This document shows positions 1 to 8,422 of a stretch of DNA of 64,000 nt, piece by piece. The position numbers and the translations under genes are program-made. The stretch is from Akkermansia sp. GTDB taxonomy: Bacteria; Verrucomicrobiota; Verrucomicrobiia; Verrucomicrobiales; Akkermansiaceae. Location: the NCBI GenBank assembly GCA_017517805.1, contig JAFWYD010000084.1, positions 1-64,000 of the forward strand. Direction: 5' to 3'. Below the pieces are notes generated by a model. It saw nothing but the letters and a program-made list of their open reading frames with translations. It was not told the DNA's origin and did not search any database. Every line of letters begins with the position of its first letter. Within the stretch, counting starts at the first letter, position 1.

Positions 1-274
1 CCCAGCCCCCTGATATAACCCAGCGGGGTGCCTGCCGTACCCCCGCCGCCCCACCGCCGCACCCCGGCTGTACCCCTGCCGGGTGGGGTGGTATTCCTCA
101 CTTATTCAACAAATCCTCCGCACTTCCGGCGGCGCGATACAGCATTTCGAATGCGAGGTACAGTTAAAAGTTGATATTTCGCTATTTTTTAAGAGCTTAT
201 TTTACACAGGAAAGCTGTTTGTTAGTTATAATACGAGAACTTGTGTTTATTGCTAACATGTTAATCATCTGTGC
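1..274. other. Gene-poor left edge beyond the decayed intron
   Basis: No convincing gene is seen here. The first 100 bases are GC-rich with runs of CCGCC and GGGGT. Bases 160-270 are AT-rich. On the minus strand a short open stretch (about 103-165) ends in LYRAAGSAEDLLNK and a stop. It has a stop just upstream, so it could be the end of a destroyed gene or chance. A short inverted repeat, TGTTAG / CTAACA, spans about 219-257. No group II domain V hairpin could be recognised in this interval, although it would be expected just after the reverse transcriptase in an intact intron. Confidence 0.4.
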
Positions 275-1359
275 TCACGGAGCATTTTGCAGCACATCAC
301 ATTCACAATGCTGTATACTGAACCCGGCAGTTTGGGACTGAACTCTCGGCTTTCTGCGCCCAAGAGATTGAGAAGCGAGGTAGGGACATTCGGCAGCGCT
401 GACTATTTTGCTTTTCTCGCGCTTGACTTTGAGTTTCAGGTTGTTTTCCAGATAGCGCGTCACACTGTTGAGTACCCGCTTCGCTGCCGCCATGGTCTTC
501 ACCATGATGATGCAGTCGTCCGCGTATCGGCAAAACTTGTGTCCGCGTCTCTCCAGTTCCTTGTCAAAATCGTCCAGCAGCACGTTGGCCAGCAGTGGAG
601 AGAGAGGTCCTCCTTGCGGTGTTCCCTCTTCCCGTTCGTGTCTTATGCCCCGCTCGTCTATCACCCCCGCCTTGAGCATTTGGCGGATGTAGTAGAGCAG
701 TCGCTTGTCCGATATCTTTCTCTTCAGGCGTGCCATGAGCACGTCGTGGTTCACCTTATCGAAGAACTTTCCAAGTCCAGGTCGACCACCATGCGGCGGC
801 CTTCCTGTGCGTATGTGCTTGCGCTGCGCAAGGCATCATGGGCACTTCGATTCGGGCGGAATCCATAGCTCGACTCGCTCATCTGAGGGTCGAGTATGGG
901 GGTAAGCACCTGCACAAAGGCTTGCTGAACAATGCGGTCGATAACCGTCGGTATGCCCAGTTTTCGCTCCCCGCCGTTGGTTTTGGGGATGCTCTTTCCC
1001 CTCACGTCCTGTGGTTGGTAGCTGCCCTGTAACAGGCTATGTCTCAATTCTCCCGGGTGTGCTCTGAGCCATTCGGCTACGTCATCGATGTTCATCCCAT
1101 CGACTCCCGCAGCCCCTCCATTTCTCTTCACCTTCCGGTATGCCCTGCGGAGGTTGCCGGGGTCGGCTATGGCCTCCAGCAGGCGTTCGTCCCAGTTCAG
1201 TTCCTCCTTCCACGCCGTAAACGCTTGCTGCTCCCGCTTTGGGGTAGCTGTGGGAATTGCACCCTCACCACTCCCAAGTGGGCGCGCCCATTCTGCCTGA
1301 GTTGTGAAATCAAACTCGGGCTGATATGTAACGCCTCGTCTCTGCTGCTCCGTGTTCAT
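275..1359 (-). pseudogene. ltrA-like: Group II intron reverse transcriptase/maturase, frameshifted and truncated
   Basis: The two halves read as one group II intron-encoded reverse transcriptase. The N-terminal part (ATG near 1359, MNTEQQRRG) carries GVDGM, the LGIPTVIDRIVQQA block and SSYGFRPNRSAHDA. The C-terminal part carries EGTPQGGPLSPLLAN and the catalytic FCRYADD. The frame breaks near 752-770. There GAAAGTTC stands where GAAAAGTTC would give the expected DLEKFFDKVNHD, so one A is missing from an A run. Around 366-372 the YLGFS-type motif is also scrambled by a small insertion/deletion pair. After about 320 the sequence no longer resembles the family, and the maturase (X) and endonuclease domains are absent. 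The protein should be inactive. Intact relatives in the genome could still act on the RNA if the ribozyme core survived. Confidence 0.85.
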
Positions 1360-1770
1360 GGGTATCCGGCTGAATTGTCGGGTTCGGATTCGGTCCTTCC
1401 CCGCAGGAGGGCGGGTACTATGACCTCTGCTGACTCCCGTTGCACCTTCCTTGCGCATCGCTGCGCTCGTAGCCGTCTTTTGCGGCAGAACAACGGGTCT
1501 CTCAGGATAAGGCACGCAGCTTTCACACAGTGCAAGCCGAATTTACCATGCGCACTCTTGACAGAGTATCGGGCGTAAGCATCCGTTGCTACCTCACCTC
1601 GTGCGCTTTGGCCTTGTATTCGGTTCTTGTTCATCCTGTCTGTGTTTCTCCTCCGACTTCCTTCCCACCCCACATTACTGTGACGCAGTTGCCTTTGGCT
1701 ATTTGATTCCGCCCTGTCAGCGGCTCATTGGGGACTTTCACCCCAGTTGCGTGTCATGCCTGACGTACAA
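1360..1770 (-). mobile_element. 5' ribozyme part of a decayed group II intron
   Basis: Reading the minus strand, this leader of the reverse transcriptase has features usual in group II intron 5' halves: a GGGGTGAAAGTCCCC stem near 1727-1741, a GGAAGTCGGAGGAG block and GGAGTCAGCAGAGGTCATAG just before the reading frame. The 5' boundary is put near 1765-1770, directly behind the efflux-operon terminator. That position resembles the insertion habit of class C introns, but the class was not established. With no recognisable domain V on the other side, the element is probably a 3'-truncated remnant. Confidence 0.6.
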
Positions 1771-1773
1771 CAA

Positions 1774-1806
1774 GAGCCCCGCCAGGCAAATAACCGGGCG
1801 GGGCTG
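1774..1806 (-). terminator. Terminator of the metal-efflux operon
   Basis: A strong GC stem (AGCCCCGCC paired with GGCGGGGCT, 10-12 base loop) lies 20-50 bases after the RND pump stop. It is followed on the minus strand by CTTGTTG and then by the intron remnant. Confidence 0.75.
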
Positions 1807-1826
1807 AAAAGTGCGTGACCTTGGTA

Positions 1827-4800
1827 TTAGGGTTCATCCTTCCTGATAGCCAGCCAGTTCATGAAAAGACGACTGGTGGCCGGAATGACCAGGAGGTTCA
1901 GGATGGTAGCCGACACGAGGCCACCGAACTGCACAATGGCCAGCGGTGCCAGCAACTCGCCACCGGGCTGGTCCTTGGCCCAGATGAGGGGCAGCAGACC
2001 AAGGACGGTGGTGAGGGAGGTCATCATGATGGGGATAACGCGCTCGCGCGAGCCATCGCGAATGGCATCAAGCGTGTTGACGCCCTGCTCCTCCAAGGCT
2101 CGGTAACGGTTCAGCAGGATAAGGCCGGAACGAATGGCAAAGCCTACCACGGTCACAAAGCCCACCAGCGAACTCACGGAAAGGATTGGGGGGATGTACG
2201 TCTCCCCATGCAACACCGAATTCACCGTATCGGGAGAAGCGAGGAACACCGCCACAATGCCGCCCACCAGGCAGAGGGGGATATTGATGAGCGTGACCAG
2301 AGCGCGGCGCACGCTGCCCAGCGAGCTGGAAAGCAGCAAGACGATAAGCACGCAGACAATACCACCCAGGATATACAGGCGGCGGCCTGCCTCCTCGCGG
2401 CTCTTGATCGTGCCGGCGTAGTCCACCGAGCAGCCCATCTCATTCATCACCGGGTCGAGCTTCTCGCGGCATGCATCCGCCAGGTCGCCCAAGTTGGAAT
2501 CAATGGACGGGTTGCAGGAAATCATGGCCTTGCGGCGCGTGTTATCGCGCAGGATGAGGTTGGTCACCTCAGAGCGGTACACATGGGCGGCATCCCCCAG
2601 GCGCAGCATGCGGCCCCCCGGAGCCACCAGCTGGAGGTTGCTCACATCGTCCATGCTCATACGCAGCTCAGGAGCCAGGCGGAGCATGATGTTCCAATGG
2701 TCGAGATTCTTGATGATTTCTCCGGCCTTGTAGCCATTCATGGCTGCCGAGACCTGCTCGGCAGCATCGGCCACGGTCAGACCGTAGGTTGCCAGCACCT
2801 CGCGGTTGTAATCCACGCAGATAGTATCCACCATCACCTCACGATTGGCGCGCGCATCAGCCACCTCTGGCAGCGTACTCAGAATCTCAGCCGCCTTCTT
2901 GGCCGCATTGCGAATCTGCGGCAATTCCGAACCGTAGATATTGATGGCAATTTCAGAATTGGAGCCAGACAAGGCAGAGGAAATGCGGTGGGCAAGCGGA
3001 TAGCCAATCATACCACCCATGCCAGGCATCCCGGATATCACCTTGCGGATATCCTCGCGAATCTTGCGCTGGTCGTAATCCAGATCCACACGCACCACCA
3101 ATTCGGAGGCACTTACCGGCTCAGCATGTTCATCGTTCTCGGCGCGGCCTGTGCGCTGGGTCACGGTCTTCACCCCGTCAATTTTCTCCAGCTCGGCCAT
3201 GACCTGCCGGGAAACACGCTCGGTTTCAGCCAGCGATGTGCCGGGAACAGCATTCACGAACACGGTGTAGCAGTCCTCATTGAACGGCGGCAGGAAGCTG
3301 GTGCCATAGGTGCTGCCCAGCCAGAGGGCACCGCCTGTAATGGCCATCAGGATACCAAACACCCAGCCTGCGCGACGCAGGCAGAACTCCAGCACCGGGG
3401 CATACAGACGCTTGATGAGGCGGGAAGTATACGAATCACCATCATCGCGCACGCTCTTGGGCGCCTTGAACCACATGTAGCACAGCACCGGCACAATCGT
3501 GAGGGCCACCAGCAGGGATGCCGCCAGCGCCAGCATGTACGAAATGCCCAGCGGGCGGTAGAACTGCCCTTCCATGCCACTCAGGAAGAGCACGGGGGCA
3601 AACACCAGCAGAATAATGATGGTGGAGTAGGAAATGGAGGAAACAATCTCTCCCTTGGCCTCCATGAGCACATCGAAACGACTGCGGCGCTGCTCCGGTG
3701 GCAAGGCAGCATTGCGCGTCAGATTGCGCCAGGCAACCTCCACAAACACAATGGCATTATCCACCACATCGCCCACGGCCACGGCCAGGCCGCCGAGGGT
3801 CATGATATTGACCGCCAGCCCGAAGGCAGGGAATAAGGCCATACCCATGACAACGGAAAGCGGCATAGTGATGAGTGTGATGATGGCGGTGCGCAGATTC
3901 AGCAGCGTGAGCACAATCACCAGCATCACCACGATACCGGCAATGATGAGCGTTTCCTTGCCATTTTCGAGGGAGAGGTTGATGAAATCTGCCTGGCGGT
4001 AGGCATCTGCCCGCAGCTTGATGTTCCCGGGCAGGCGGCTCTGGGCAAATTCCTTCACCGCGGCATCCACCTGCTCGGTGAGGGCCATGGTATTGGCTCC
4101 CGGCACCTTCTGCACCGAAAGCACCACGCATTCGCGCCCGGCAAAACCAGCATTACCACGGCGGGGTGCACCATCAATCTTCACTTCAGCCACATCCTCC
4201 ACACGCAGCACACCGCTCGGGTGCGCCGGCACCAGGGCGCGTTTGATTTCCTCCGGCGTGAAGGCACGGGAAGCCTGCTGTACCGGCAGCTCCAGCCCCG
4301 CCACGTCCTCGATGTAGCCAGCGGGAATGGTACTCTGGGCATTCTCAACACTTTCCTTGAGGTCTTTGAGCGTGATTCCGGCCTGGCGCATCTTTTCCGG
4401 GTCGTAGAGCACCTGGTATTCGGGCATACGGCCGCCCAGCACCGTGACCTGCCCCACACCCGGGATGGAAAGCAGGCGGTTACGCAGCTCAAACTGCCCC
4501 ACGCGGCGCACTTCCAGAGGGTCAGCGGTCTCATCGCCCAGCAGGGCGATGAGCATAATCTCACCCGTCACCGAAACGATGGGAGCCATCTCCATTTCCA
4601 CATGGGACGGCAGGTTCTCGCGCACCGTCGACAAGCGTTCCGACACAATCTGGCGGGCCAGGTAAATATCGGTATCCCAGTCAAAATCAACCCAGACGAA
4701 GGAAAGTCCGCTGCCGCTGGAACTGCGCACCTGCTGCACGCCGGGCGTGCCGGAAAGAGCCGATTCCAGGGGGATGGAGACATACTGCTCCACTTCCTCC

Positions 4801-4973
4801 GCGGTGAGGCCGGCTGCCTCTGTCTGAATCGTGACACGCGGCACATACAACTCCGGGAACACATCCACCGGAGTGCGCATGATACCCACAATGCTCAGCG
4901 CCGCCAGCACCAGGGTGATAATAATCACCGTGAGGCGGTTGCGCAGGCAGAACGATATAAGTTTTTCCAGCAT
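1827..4973 (-). CDS. cusA/czcA-like: RND heavy-metal-type efflux pump, inner-membrane subunit
   Basis: A full-length 1048-residue RND permease, the proton-driven inner-membrane part of a three-part efflux pump. The start MLEKLISFCLRNRL, the PVDVFPELYVPRV block and the two-fold arrangement of 12 membrane segments fit the heavy-metal (HME) branch. In transmembrane segment 4 the sequence is AVAVGDVVDNAIVFVE. The middle Asp (D405) and the Glu (E412) of the CzcA proton-relay motif are kept, but the first Asp of the DFG form is Ala (A399), and an extra Asp sits at 402. This resembles the less characterised HME group rather than classical CzcA or CusA, so the metal is uncertain. The ATG overlaps the stop of the membrane-fusion gene as TGATG, behind GGAGG, so the two are translationally coupled. 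The strongly His-rich partner suggests Zn, Ni, Co or Cu as cargo. Confidence 0.93.
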   Translation of the reverse strand: MLEKLISFCLRNRLTVIIITLVLAALSIVGIMRTPVDVFPELYVPRVTIQTEAAGLTAEEVEQYVSIPLESALSGTPGVQQVRSSSGSGLSFVWVDFDWDTDIYLARQIVSERLSTVRENLPSHVEMEMAPIVSVTGEIMLIALLGDETADPLEVRRVGQFELRNRLLSIPGVGQVTVLGGRMPEYQVLYDPEKMRQAGITLKDLKESVENAQSTIPAGYIEDVAGLELPVQQASRAFTPEEIKRALVPAHPSGVLRVEDVAEVKIDGAPRRGNAGFAGRECVVLSVQKVPGANTMALTEQVDAAVKEFAQSRLPGNIKLRADAYRQADFINLSLENGKETLIIAGIVVMLVIVLTLLNLRTAIITLITMPLSVVMGMALFPAFGLAVNIMTLGGLAVAVGDVVDNAIVFVEVAWRNLTRNAALPPEQRRSRFDVLMEAKGEIVSSISYSTIIILLVFAPVLFLSGMEGQFYRPLGISYMLALAASLLVALTIVPVLCYMWFKAPKSVRDDGDSYTSRLIKRLYAPVLEFCLRRAGWVFGILMAITGGALWLGSTYGTSFLPPFNEDCYTVFVNAVPGTSLAETERVSRQVMAELEKIDGVKTVTQRTGRAENDEHAEPVSASELVVRVDLDYDQRKIREDIRKVISGMPGMGGMIGYPLAHRISSALSGSNSEIAINIYGSELPQIRNAAKKAAEILSTLPEVADARANREVMVDTICVDYNREVLATYGLTVADAAEQVSAAMNGYKAGEIIKNLDHWNIMLRLAPELRMSMDDVSNLQLVAPGGRMLRLGDAAHVYRSEVTNLILRDNTRRKAMISCNPSIDSNLGDLADACREKLDPVMNEMGCSVDYAGTIKSREEAGRRLYILGGIVCVLIVLLLSSSLGSVRRALVTLINIPLCLVGGIVAVFLASPDTVNSVLHGETYIPPILSVSSLVGFVTVVGFAIRSGLILLNRYRALEEQGVNTLDAIRDGSRERVIPIMMTSLTTVLGLLPLIWAKDQPGGELLAPLAIVQFGGLVSATILNLLVIPATSRLFMNWLAIRKDEP

Positions 4974-6535
4974 CAGTGATCCTCCCCTTCGTGGAACTTG
5001 CCATCGGCATGGAAATGACCGGCCTTCTTCTGCTGGCTTCCATCAGCCGGCAGGAGGTAACGGAGCTCATAGCCCCCCTTCACCACCAGACGCTGGCCCG
5101 GCACAAGCCCTTTCACCGGAGTCATGCCACGGCGGCTGGTACCGGCCTGCACCTTCACCATGGCAAAGGTACCCTCTGCCACCTCCAGGAATACCACATC
5201 ATCAATACCCACCTTCACCAGCGCAGAATCGGGAATGGTCACGTAGCCCTGCTCGCCTCCATCGTTGTAGAAATCCACACGGCAGAGCTGACCAGGTCGG
5301 GCATCGGTCGGCAAGGCATCCGGGATGAAATAGAAAGCGCGCGTCTGCTTCTCTTCATCCACCTGCTCGGCCATGCGCCAGGTACCCTCAATTTCCGTGT
5401 TATCGCGGCCACTCAGACGGGTAGCCCGGACCGTTGTGAAATCTGGCACGTTGTTGCCATAAAGCGTGCCCTCGATTTCCATGGCTGCCAGATTACTCAT
5501 CGTCACCACGGCAGCCCCCTGCTCACCCCAGCTCCCCTGTGTAATACCAACATTGCGCACAATACCATCGTTATGGGCGCGCACAACCAGGGTGGGCATG
5601 CCGTTTTCCGCTTTGATTTCAGCCCCCATCACCAGGATATTCAGCTTGGCCTGAGTCACTTCCAGTTCGCGCTGAAGCTGGCGCTTCTCGGCATTCTTGA
5701 AATTGAGCTGTTCCTCGATGTCGCTGTTAGTGGTTCCGGCGGCCTTGAGGCGGGAGAGACGCTGGCTGAGGGACTCGATTTCCTCACCGCAGCGGGTAAT
5801 GGCGGCCTCTTGTTTCCGGATATCAGCCACGAGAGAACTTACCTCCGGAGCCACTACGGTATACAGGATATCGCCTTTCTTCACATTCTGAGCAGATTTC
5901 ACATGGAGAGAGATACGACCACCACAGGGAAGAGAGTATGACTCCAGCGCATGACGCGGCACAAATAAATGGCCGTACATGCTGTGAGTCAACGCCAGAC
6001 CGGCAGCAGGCACCACCTCAATCTTCATGGCAGAAATGTGGCGGGCATGGGCATCGGCTTTCACTACCACGGGTCCGGATGAGTGGTCGTGCGTGCAGCC
6101 TTCGCCGTGTTCATGCGCGTGCTCACCGCCCTCGGCTGCGTGGTCATGATTGCAGCCTTCGCCGTGTTCATGCGCGTGCTCACCGCCCTCGGCTGCGTGG
6201 TCGTGATTGCAGCCTTCGCCGTGTTCATGCGCGTGCTCGCCACCCTCGGCTGCGTGGTCCTGATTGCAGCCTTCGCCGTGTTCATGCGCGTGCTCGCCGC
6301 CCTCGGCTGCGTGGTCGTGATTGCAGTCTTCGCCGTGTTCATGCGCGTGCTCGCCGCCCTCGGCTGCGTGGTCGTGATTGCAGCCTTCGCCGTGTTCATG
6401 CGCGTGCTCGCCACCCTCGGCTGCGTGGTCATGATTGCAGCCGGCACCGTGGACATGGCCGGTGTAGTCCTCGATGGCAAAATCAGATGCGTAGGCCACA
6501 GAAGCCAGGACGCCCAAAATAAGATTCAGTTTCAT
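4973..6535 (-). CDS. cusB/czcB-like: Membrane-fusion protein of the efflux pump with His-rich tandem repeats
   Basis: A periplasmic adaptor of 520 residues. After a signal peptide (MKLNLILGVLASVAYA) come residues 30-143, made of six copies of a 19-residue unit close to GEGCNHDHAAEGGEHAHEH, plus a partial seventh. Each unit offers about five His, one Cys and several acidic residues, an obvious metal sink. The remainder is a normal adaptor: a barrel-sandwich part (GRISLHVKSAQNVKKGDILYT), an alpha-helical hairpin at about 225-300, a second half (IVRNVGITQGSWGEQGAAVVTM), a beta-barrel part and a short His-containing end (GHFHADGKFHEGEDH). The ATG follows immediately on the TAA of the outer-membrane gene. 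Family membership is sure; capture of metal by the repeats is inference. Confidence 0.93.
   Translation of the reverse strand: MKLNLILGVLASVAYASDFAIEDYTGHVHGAGCNHDHAAEGGEHAHEHGEGCNHDHAAEGGEHAHEHGEDCNHDHAAEGGEHAHEHGEGCNQDHAAEGGEHAHEHGEGCNHDHAAEGGEHAHEHGEGCNHDHAAEGGEHAHEHGEGCTHDHSSGPVVVKADAHARHISAMKIEVVPAAGLALTHSMYGHLFVPRHALESYSLPCGGRISLHVKSAQNVKKGDILYTVVAPEVSSLVADIRKQEAAITRCGEEIESLSQRLSRLKAAGTTNSDIEEQLNFKNAEKRQLQRELEVTQAKLNILVMGAEIKAENGMPTLVVRAHNDGIVRNVGITQGSWGEQGAAVVTMSNLAAMEIEGTLYGNNVPDFTTVRATRLSGRDNTEIEGTWRMAEQVDEEKQTRAFYFIPDALPTDARPGQLCRVDFYNDGGEQGYVTIPDSALVKVGIDDVVFLEVAEGTFAMVKVQAGTSRRGMTPVKGLVPGQRLVVKGGYELRYLLPADGSQQKKAGHFHADGKFHEGEDH
6107..6448 (-). repeat. Six 57-bp tandem repeats inside the fusion-protein gene
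   Basis: Six in-frame 57-bp units code residues 30-143 of the membrane-fusion protein. Units differ by only a few bases; visible changes include GED for GEG in unit 3 and CNQDH for CNHDH in unit 4. The near-identity implies recent copying or homogenisation, so copy number is likely to vary between strains. Confidence 0.95.
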
Positions 6536-7822
6536 TTACTTAGCAATAAAATCGGGGTTAAGGTACTGGAGTTCCACCTGGTTCACCAGCAATTTGGTCA
6601 TACAATCAATAAAGTTCATACGGCGGAGATACGCCTCCTGGCGGGCATCAGCCACAGCAGGAAGCTTGGTTTCACCGATGGCATAAAGCTCTTCCTGCTT
6701 CTTCTCAGCAGAAGCCAGCAAATCCACGCGCTGTTTCTCAGCGCGGCAATGCTTGAGCAGCAGGCTCTGCATGTCGGTGAGTGCCACGCGCTGCTGCATG
6801 AGGTCGCGCCAGGTCTGAATCGCATCATATTCCTTGATGTTACGCTCTGCCGTAGCCTGGGCGATAGCCTCCTGGTTGCGGTTCCAGAGCGGAAGCTTCA
6901 TCCCGATACCGAGTGTCACCTTGGAATCCTGGTCTTCCTCCTCAAAGCCAGGGCCTATCTCCAGCTCCGGATACTGCTTGCGGATTTCGCGCTGCAATTC
7001 TGCCTCGCTGGTATCATGGTTTGTCATGGCTGCCTTCATGAGCGGGTGCTGCATCAGCTGCTCCGGAGAGGGGGCTGGCACAGCAGCAGGTATCGAGCCA
7101 GGAAGATGCCCGGCAAGCTCCACTTCGCGCTGTTCCGGGTGCAGGCCCAGCAGCTTCACCATCTCCAGGTGCGATTCCAGATGCTCCTGCTCCATCTCCT
7201 GGAGCTCTTTCTGCCCATCATTCAGTCGGCGGCAGATTACCTGGTAATCGGCAAACTCCATCTCACCCAGCTCATGCATGCGCTGCGCGCTCTTCTGCTC
7301 CTCTGCCTGCTGCTTCACGCGGGCTTCCATGAGGTGCAACTTCGCATGGGTGGACATCACCCGGTAGCGCAACGAATCCAGCTTCACCAGATAGGCACGC
7401 TCCCTAGCCTGCATCGCCAGGTAGTCAGCCTCCTTGTAACACTCGGCCACCTTTCTGGAAAGACCGGGCAAGCCGGTCACCGGCAGAGTGAGAGACAAAC
7501 CAATACCGCGGTTAATGATATTGGGCTCGCGGATGCGGGCTATTGAACCAGAAATGGCAGGGTCTTCCCAAAGCCCGGCAAAGTCAGCCACGGCAGTACT
7601 GCGGGCATAGTTCAGTCGGGCCACATTCAATTCCGGATTGAGAAGGAGACCTACTTCGTGCAATTTCGAAAGGCTCAGAGGCGTGACTCCTTTGCATATC
7701 CTGGCAGAAACCTGCTGCCATTCGTCCGTGTCTCGTTGAATATCAATAGGTTTAGGCGAGTAAAGAGTGCAAGCCGCCAAGGCTAGCGGCAGCACACAGC
7801 TCGCATAATGTAATTTCTTCAT
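6536..7822 (-). CDS. cusC-like: TolC-like outer-membrane efflux lipoprotein
   Basis: A 428-residue outer-membrane factor. It starts at MKKLHYASCVLPLALAACTLYSP, with a lipobox LAAC, so it should be lipid-anchored. The longer reading frame begins inside an alternating-base tract and is less likely; GGAAAC lies just before the chosen ATG. The body is rich in long helices with heptad-like runs (for example the stretches around REYAYLVK/DSLRYRVMSTHAKLHLMEARVKQQAEE and the matching second half with QTWRDLMQQRVALTDMQSLLLKH), as in the two repeats of the TolC/OEP family. It stops directly before the fusion-protein ATG. Together with the next two genes it forms a complete RND efflux machine. Confidence 0.88.
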   Translation of the reverse strand: MKKLHYASCVLPLALAACTLYSPKPIDIQRDTDEWQQVSARICKGVTPLSLSKLHEVGLLLNPELNVARLNYARSTAVADFAGLWEDPAISGSIARIREPNIINRGIGLSLTLPVTGLPGLSRKVAECYKEADYLAMQARERAYLVKLDSLRYRVMSTHAKLHLMEARVKQQAEEQKSAQRMHELGEMEFADYQVICRRLNDGQKELQEMEQEHLESHLEMVKLLGLHPEQREVELAGHLPGSIPAAVPAPSPEQLMQHPLMKAAMTNHDTSEAELQREIRKQYPELEIGPGFEEEDQDSKVTLGIGMKLPLWNRNQEAIAQATAERNIKEYDAIQTWRDLMQQRVALTDMQSLLLKHCRAEKQRVDLLASAEKKQEELYAIGETKLPAVADARQEAYLRRMNFIDCMTKLLVNQVELQYLNPDFIAK

Positions 7823-7830
7823 AAAGTTTC

Positions 7831-7855
7831 CGTACGTGTGCGCGCACACGCGCGC
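7831..7855. other. 25-bp perfectly alternating pyrimidine-purine tract
   Basis: Bases 7831-7855 alternate strictly (CGTACGTGTG, then CGCGCACACG, then CGCGC) and include the palindrome GTGTGCGCGCACAC. Such tracts can adopt left-handed Z-DNA under supercoiling. It sits between the small His-rich gene and the outer-membrane factor, within the leader of the latter. Confidence 0.7.
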
Positions 7856-7872
7856 TTGTTGTTTGATTATAG

Positions 7873-7906
7873 TTCTAATCCTGTCAGGGCATCATGTAAA
7901 GCAAAA
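7873..7906 (-). promoter_or_regulatory. Possible internal promoter before the outer-membrane factor
   Basis: On the minus strand TTTACA is followed after 17 bases by TAGAAC, with TATAAT overlapping two bases further on. If used, it gives a roughly 45-base leader containing the alternating tract. Weaker than the main operon promoter at 8347-8375. Confidence 0.3.
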
Positions 7907-7955
7907 AAGCAAGAGTCGCCGGCAAATCCGGAAACTTTGCCATACCCTGGCAATT

Positions 7956-8339
7956 TCAACAACGCAATGGCGACAAATAGCCACAATACGGGGGAGCCCC
8001 CGTGGCACAGGGTTCCATCGCCCCTATTAGCCGCGACAGAACAGTATAAACACAAGGCGGGCTTGTGCGGCACACCGGCGTGGAAACGCATACGTGGGCA
8101 TCGCGCATGCCTGCATCGCGCAGCAAAAGAATGCGTTCATGCGCGTGCCGATGGTGATGATGCTCCAACCCACCCGGATTCTCCTGCTCCATGTGCCGAT
8201 GCGACTCGCTGCACCGGGCCAGCATACAGCAGTTGTGCGAATCACAATCTGCCCCCGGAATCTCCAGAGAGGTTCCGGTCATGATTACCGGCAGCAGCAG
8301 AAACACCACTACCAGCAGGATACGCGACACGAATTTCAC
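7956..8339 (-). CDS. Small exported His/Cys-rich protein, first gene of the efflux operon
   Basis: No family was recognised. The proposed GTG start (MKFVSRILLVVVFLLLPVIM) gives a 127-residue protein with a clean signal peptide or membrane anchor. A promoter (TTGACA, 17 bp, CATAAC) lies within any longer reading frame, and its -10 box ends 8 bp before this GTG, which argues for a leaderless start here. The mature part has nine or more Cys (HNCCMLARC, VCVSTPVCR and others) and a HHHHRHAHE cluster, consistent with periplasmic metal binding. It lies upstream of the outer-membrane factor, fusion protein and pump on the same strand. A metal sensor or chaperone for the pump is inference only; it could also be a poorly conserved orphan. 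Confidence 0.5.
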   Translation of the reverse strand: MKFVSRILLVVVFLLLPVIMTGTSLEIPGADCDSHNCCMLARCSESHRHMEQENPGGLEHHHHRHAHERILLLRDAGMRDAHVCVSTPVCRTSPPCVYTVLSRLIGAMEPCATGAPPYCGYLSPLRC

Positions 8340-8346
8340 CAGACTG

Positions 8347-8375
8347 GTTATGCCAGCAAGGTTAGAAATTGTCAA
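8347..8375 (-). promoter_or_regulatory. Promoter of the metal-efflux operon
   Basis: TTGACA - 17 bp - CATAAC on the minus strand. The -10 box ends 8 bp before the GTG of the small His-rich gene. Confidence 0.5.
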
Positions 8376-8422
8376 GCGCATTATTGAAAAACAAGCACTC
8401 TGGCCCGTTCTGCGTGCTTCGT

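Noticed and set aside
1039-1578. Plus-strand frame of 179 codons over the intron
   Set aside because: Antisense to clear reverse transcriptase motifs and the ribozyme 5' part.
1815-3836. 673-codon plus-strand frame opposite the RND pump
   Set aside because: Shadow of a strongly biased GC-rich gene; no domain, and His/Gln-rich composition typical of reverse readings.
6107-6448. CRISPR array
   Set aside because: The regularly spaced repeats are head-to-tail 57-bp units without spacers and code an in-frame peptide repeat; the same holds for 39324-39608.
6083-7546. Long plus-strand open frame of 487 codons across the fusion-protein repeats
   Set aside because: It lies antisense to the His-rich repeat and the outer-membrane factor; its repeated FAVFMRVL segments are simply the reverse reading of the 57-bp repeat.
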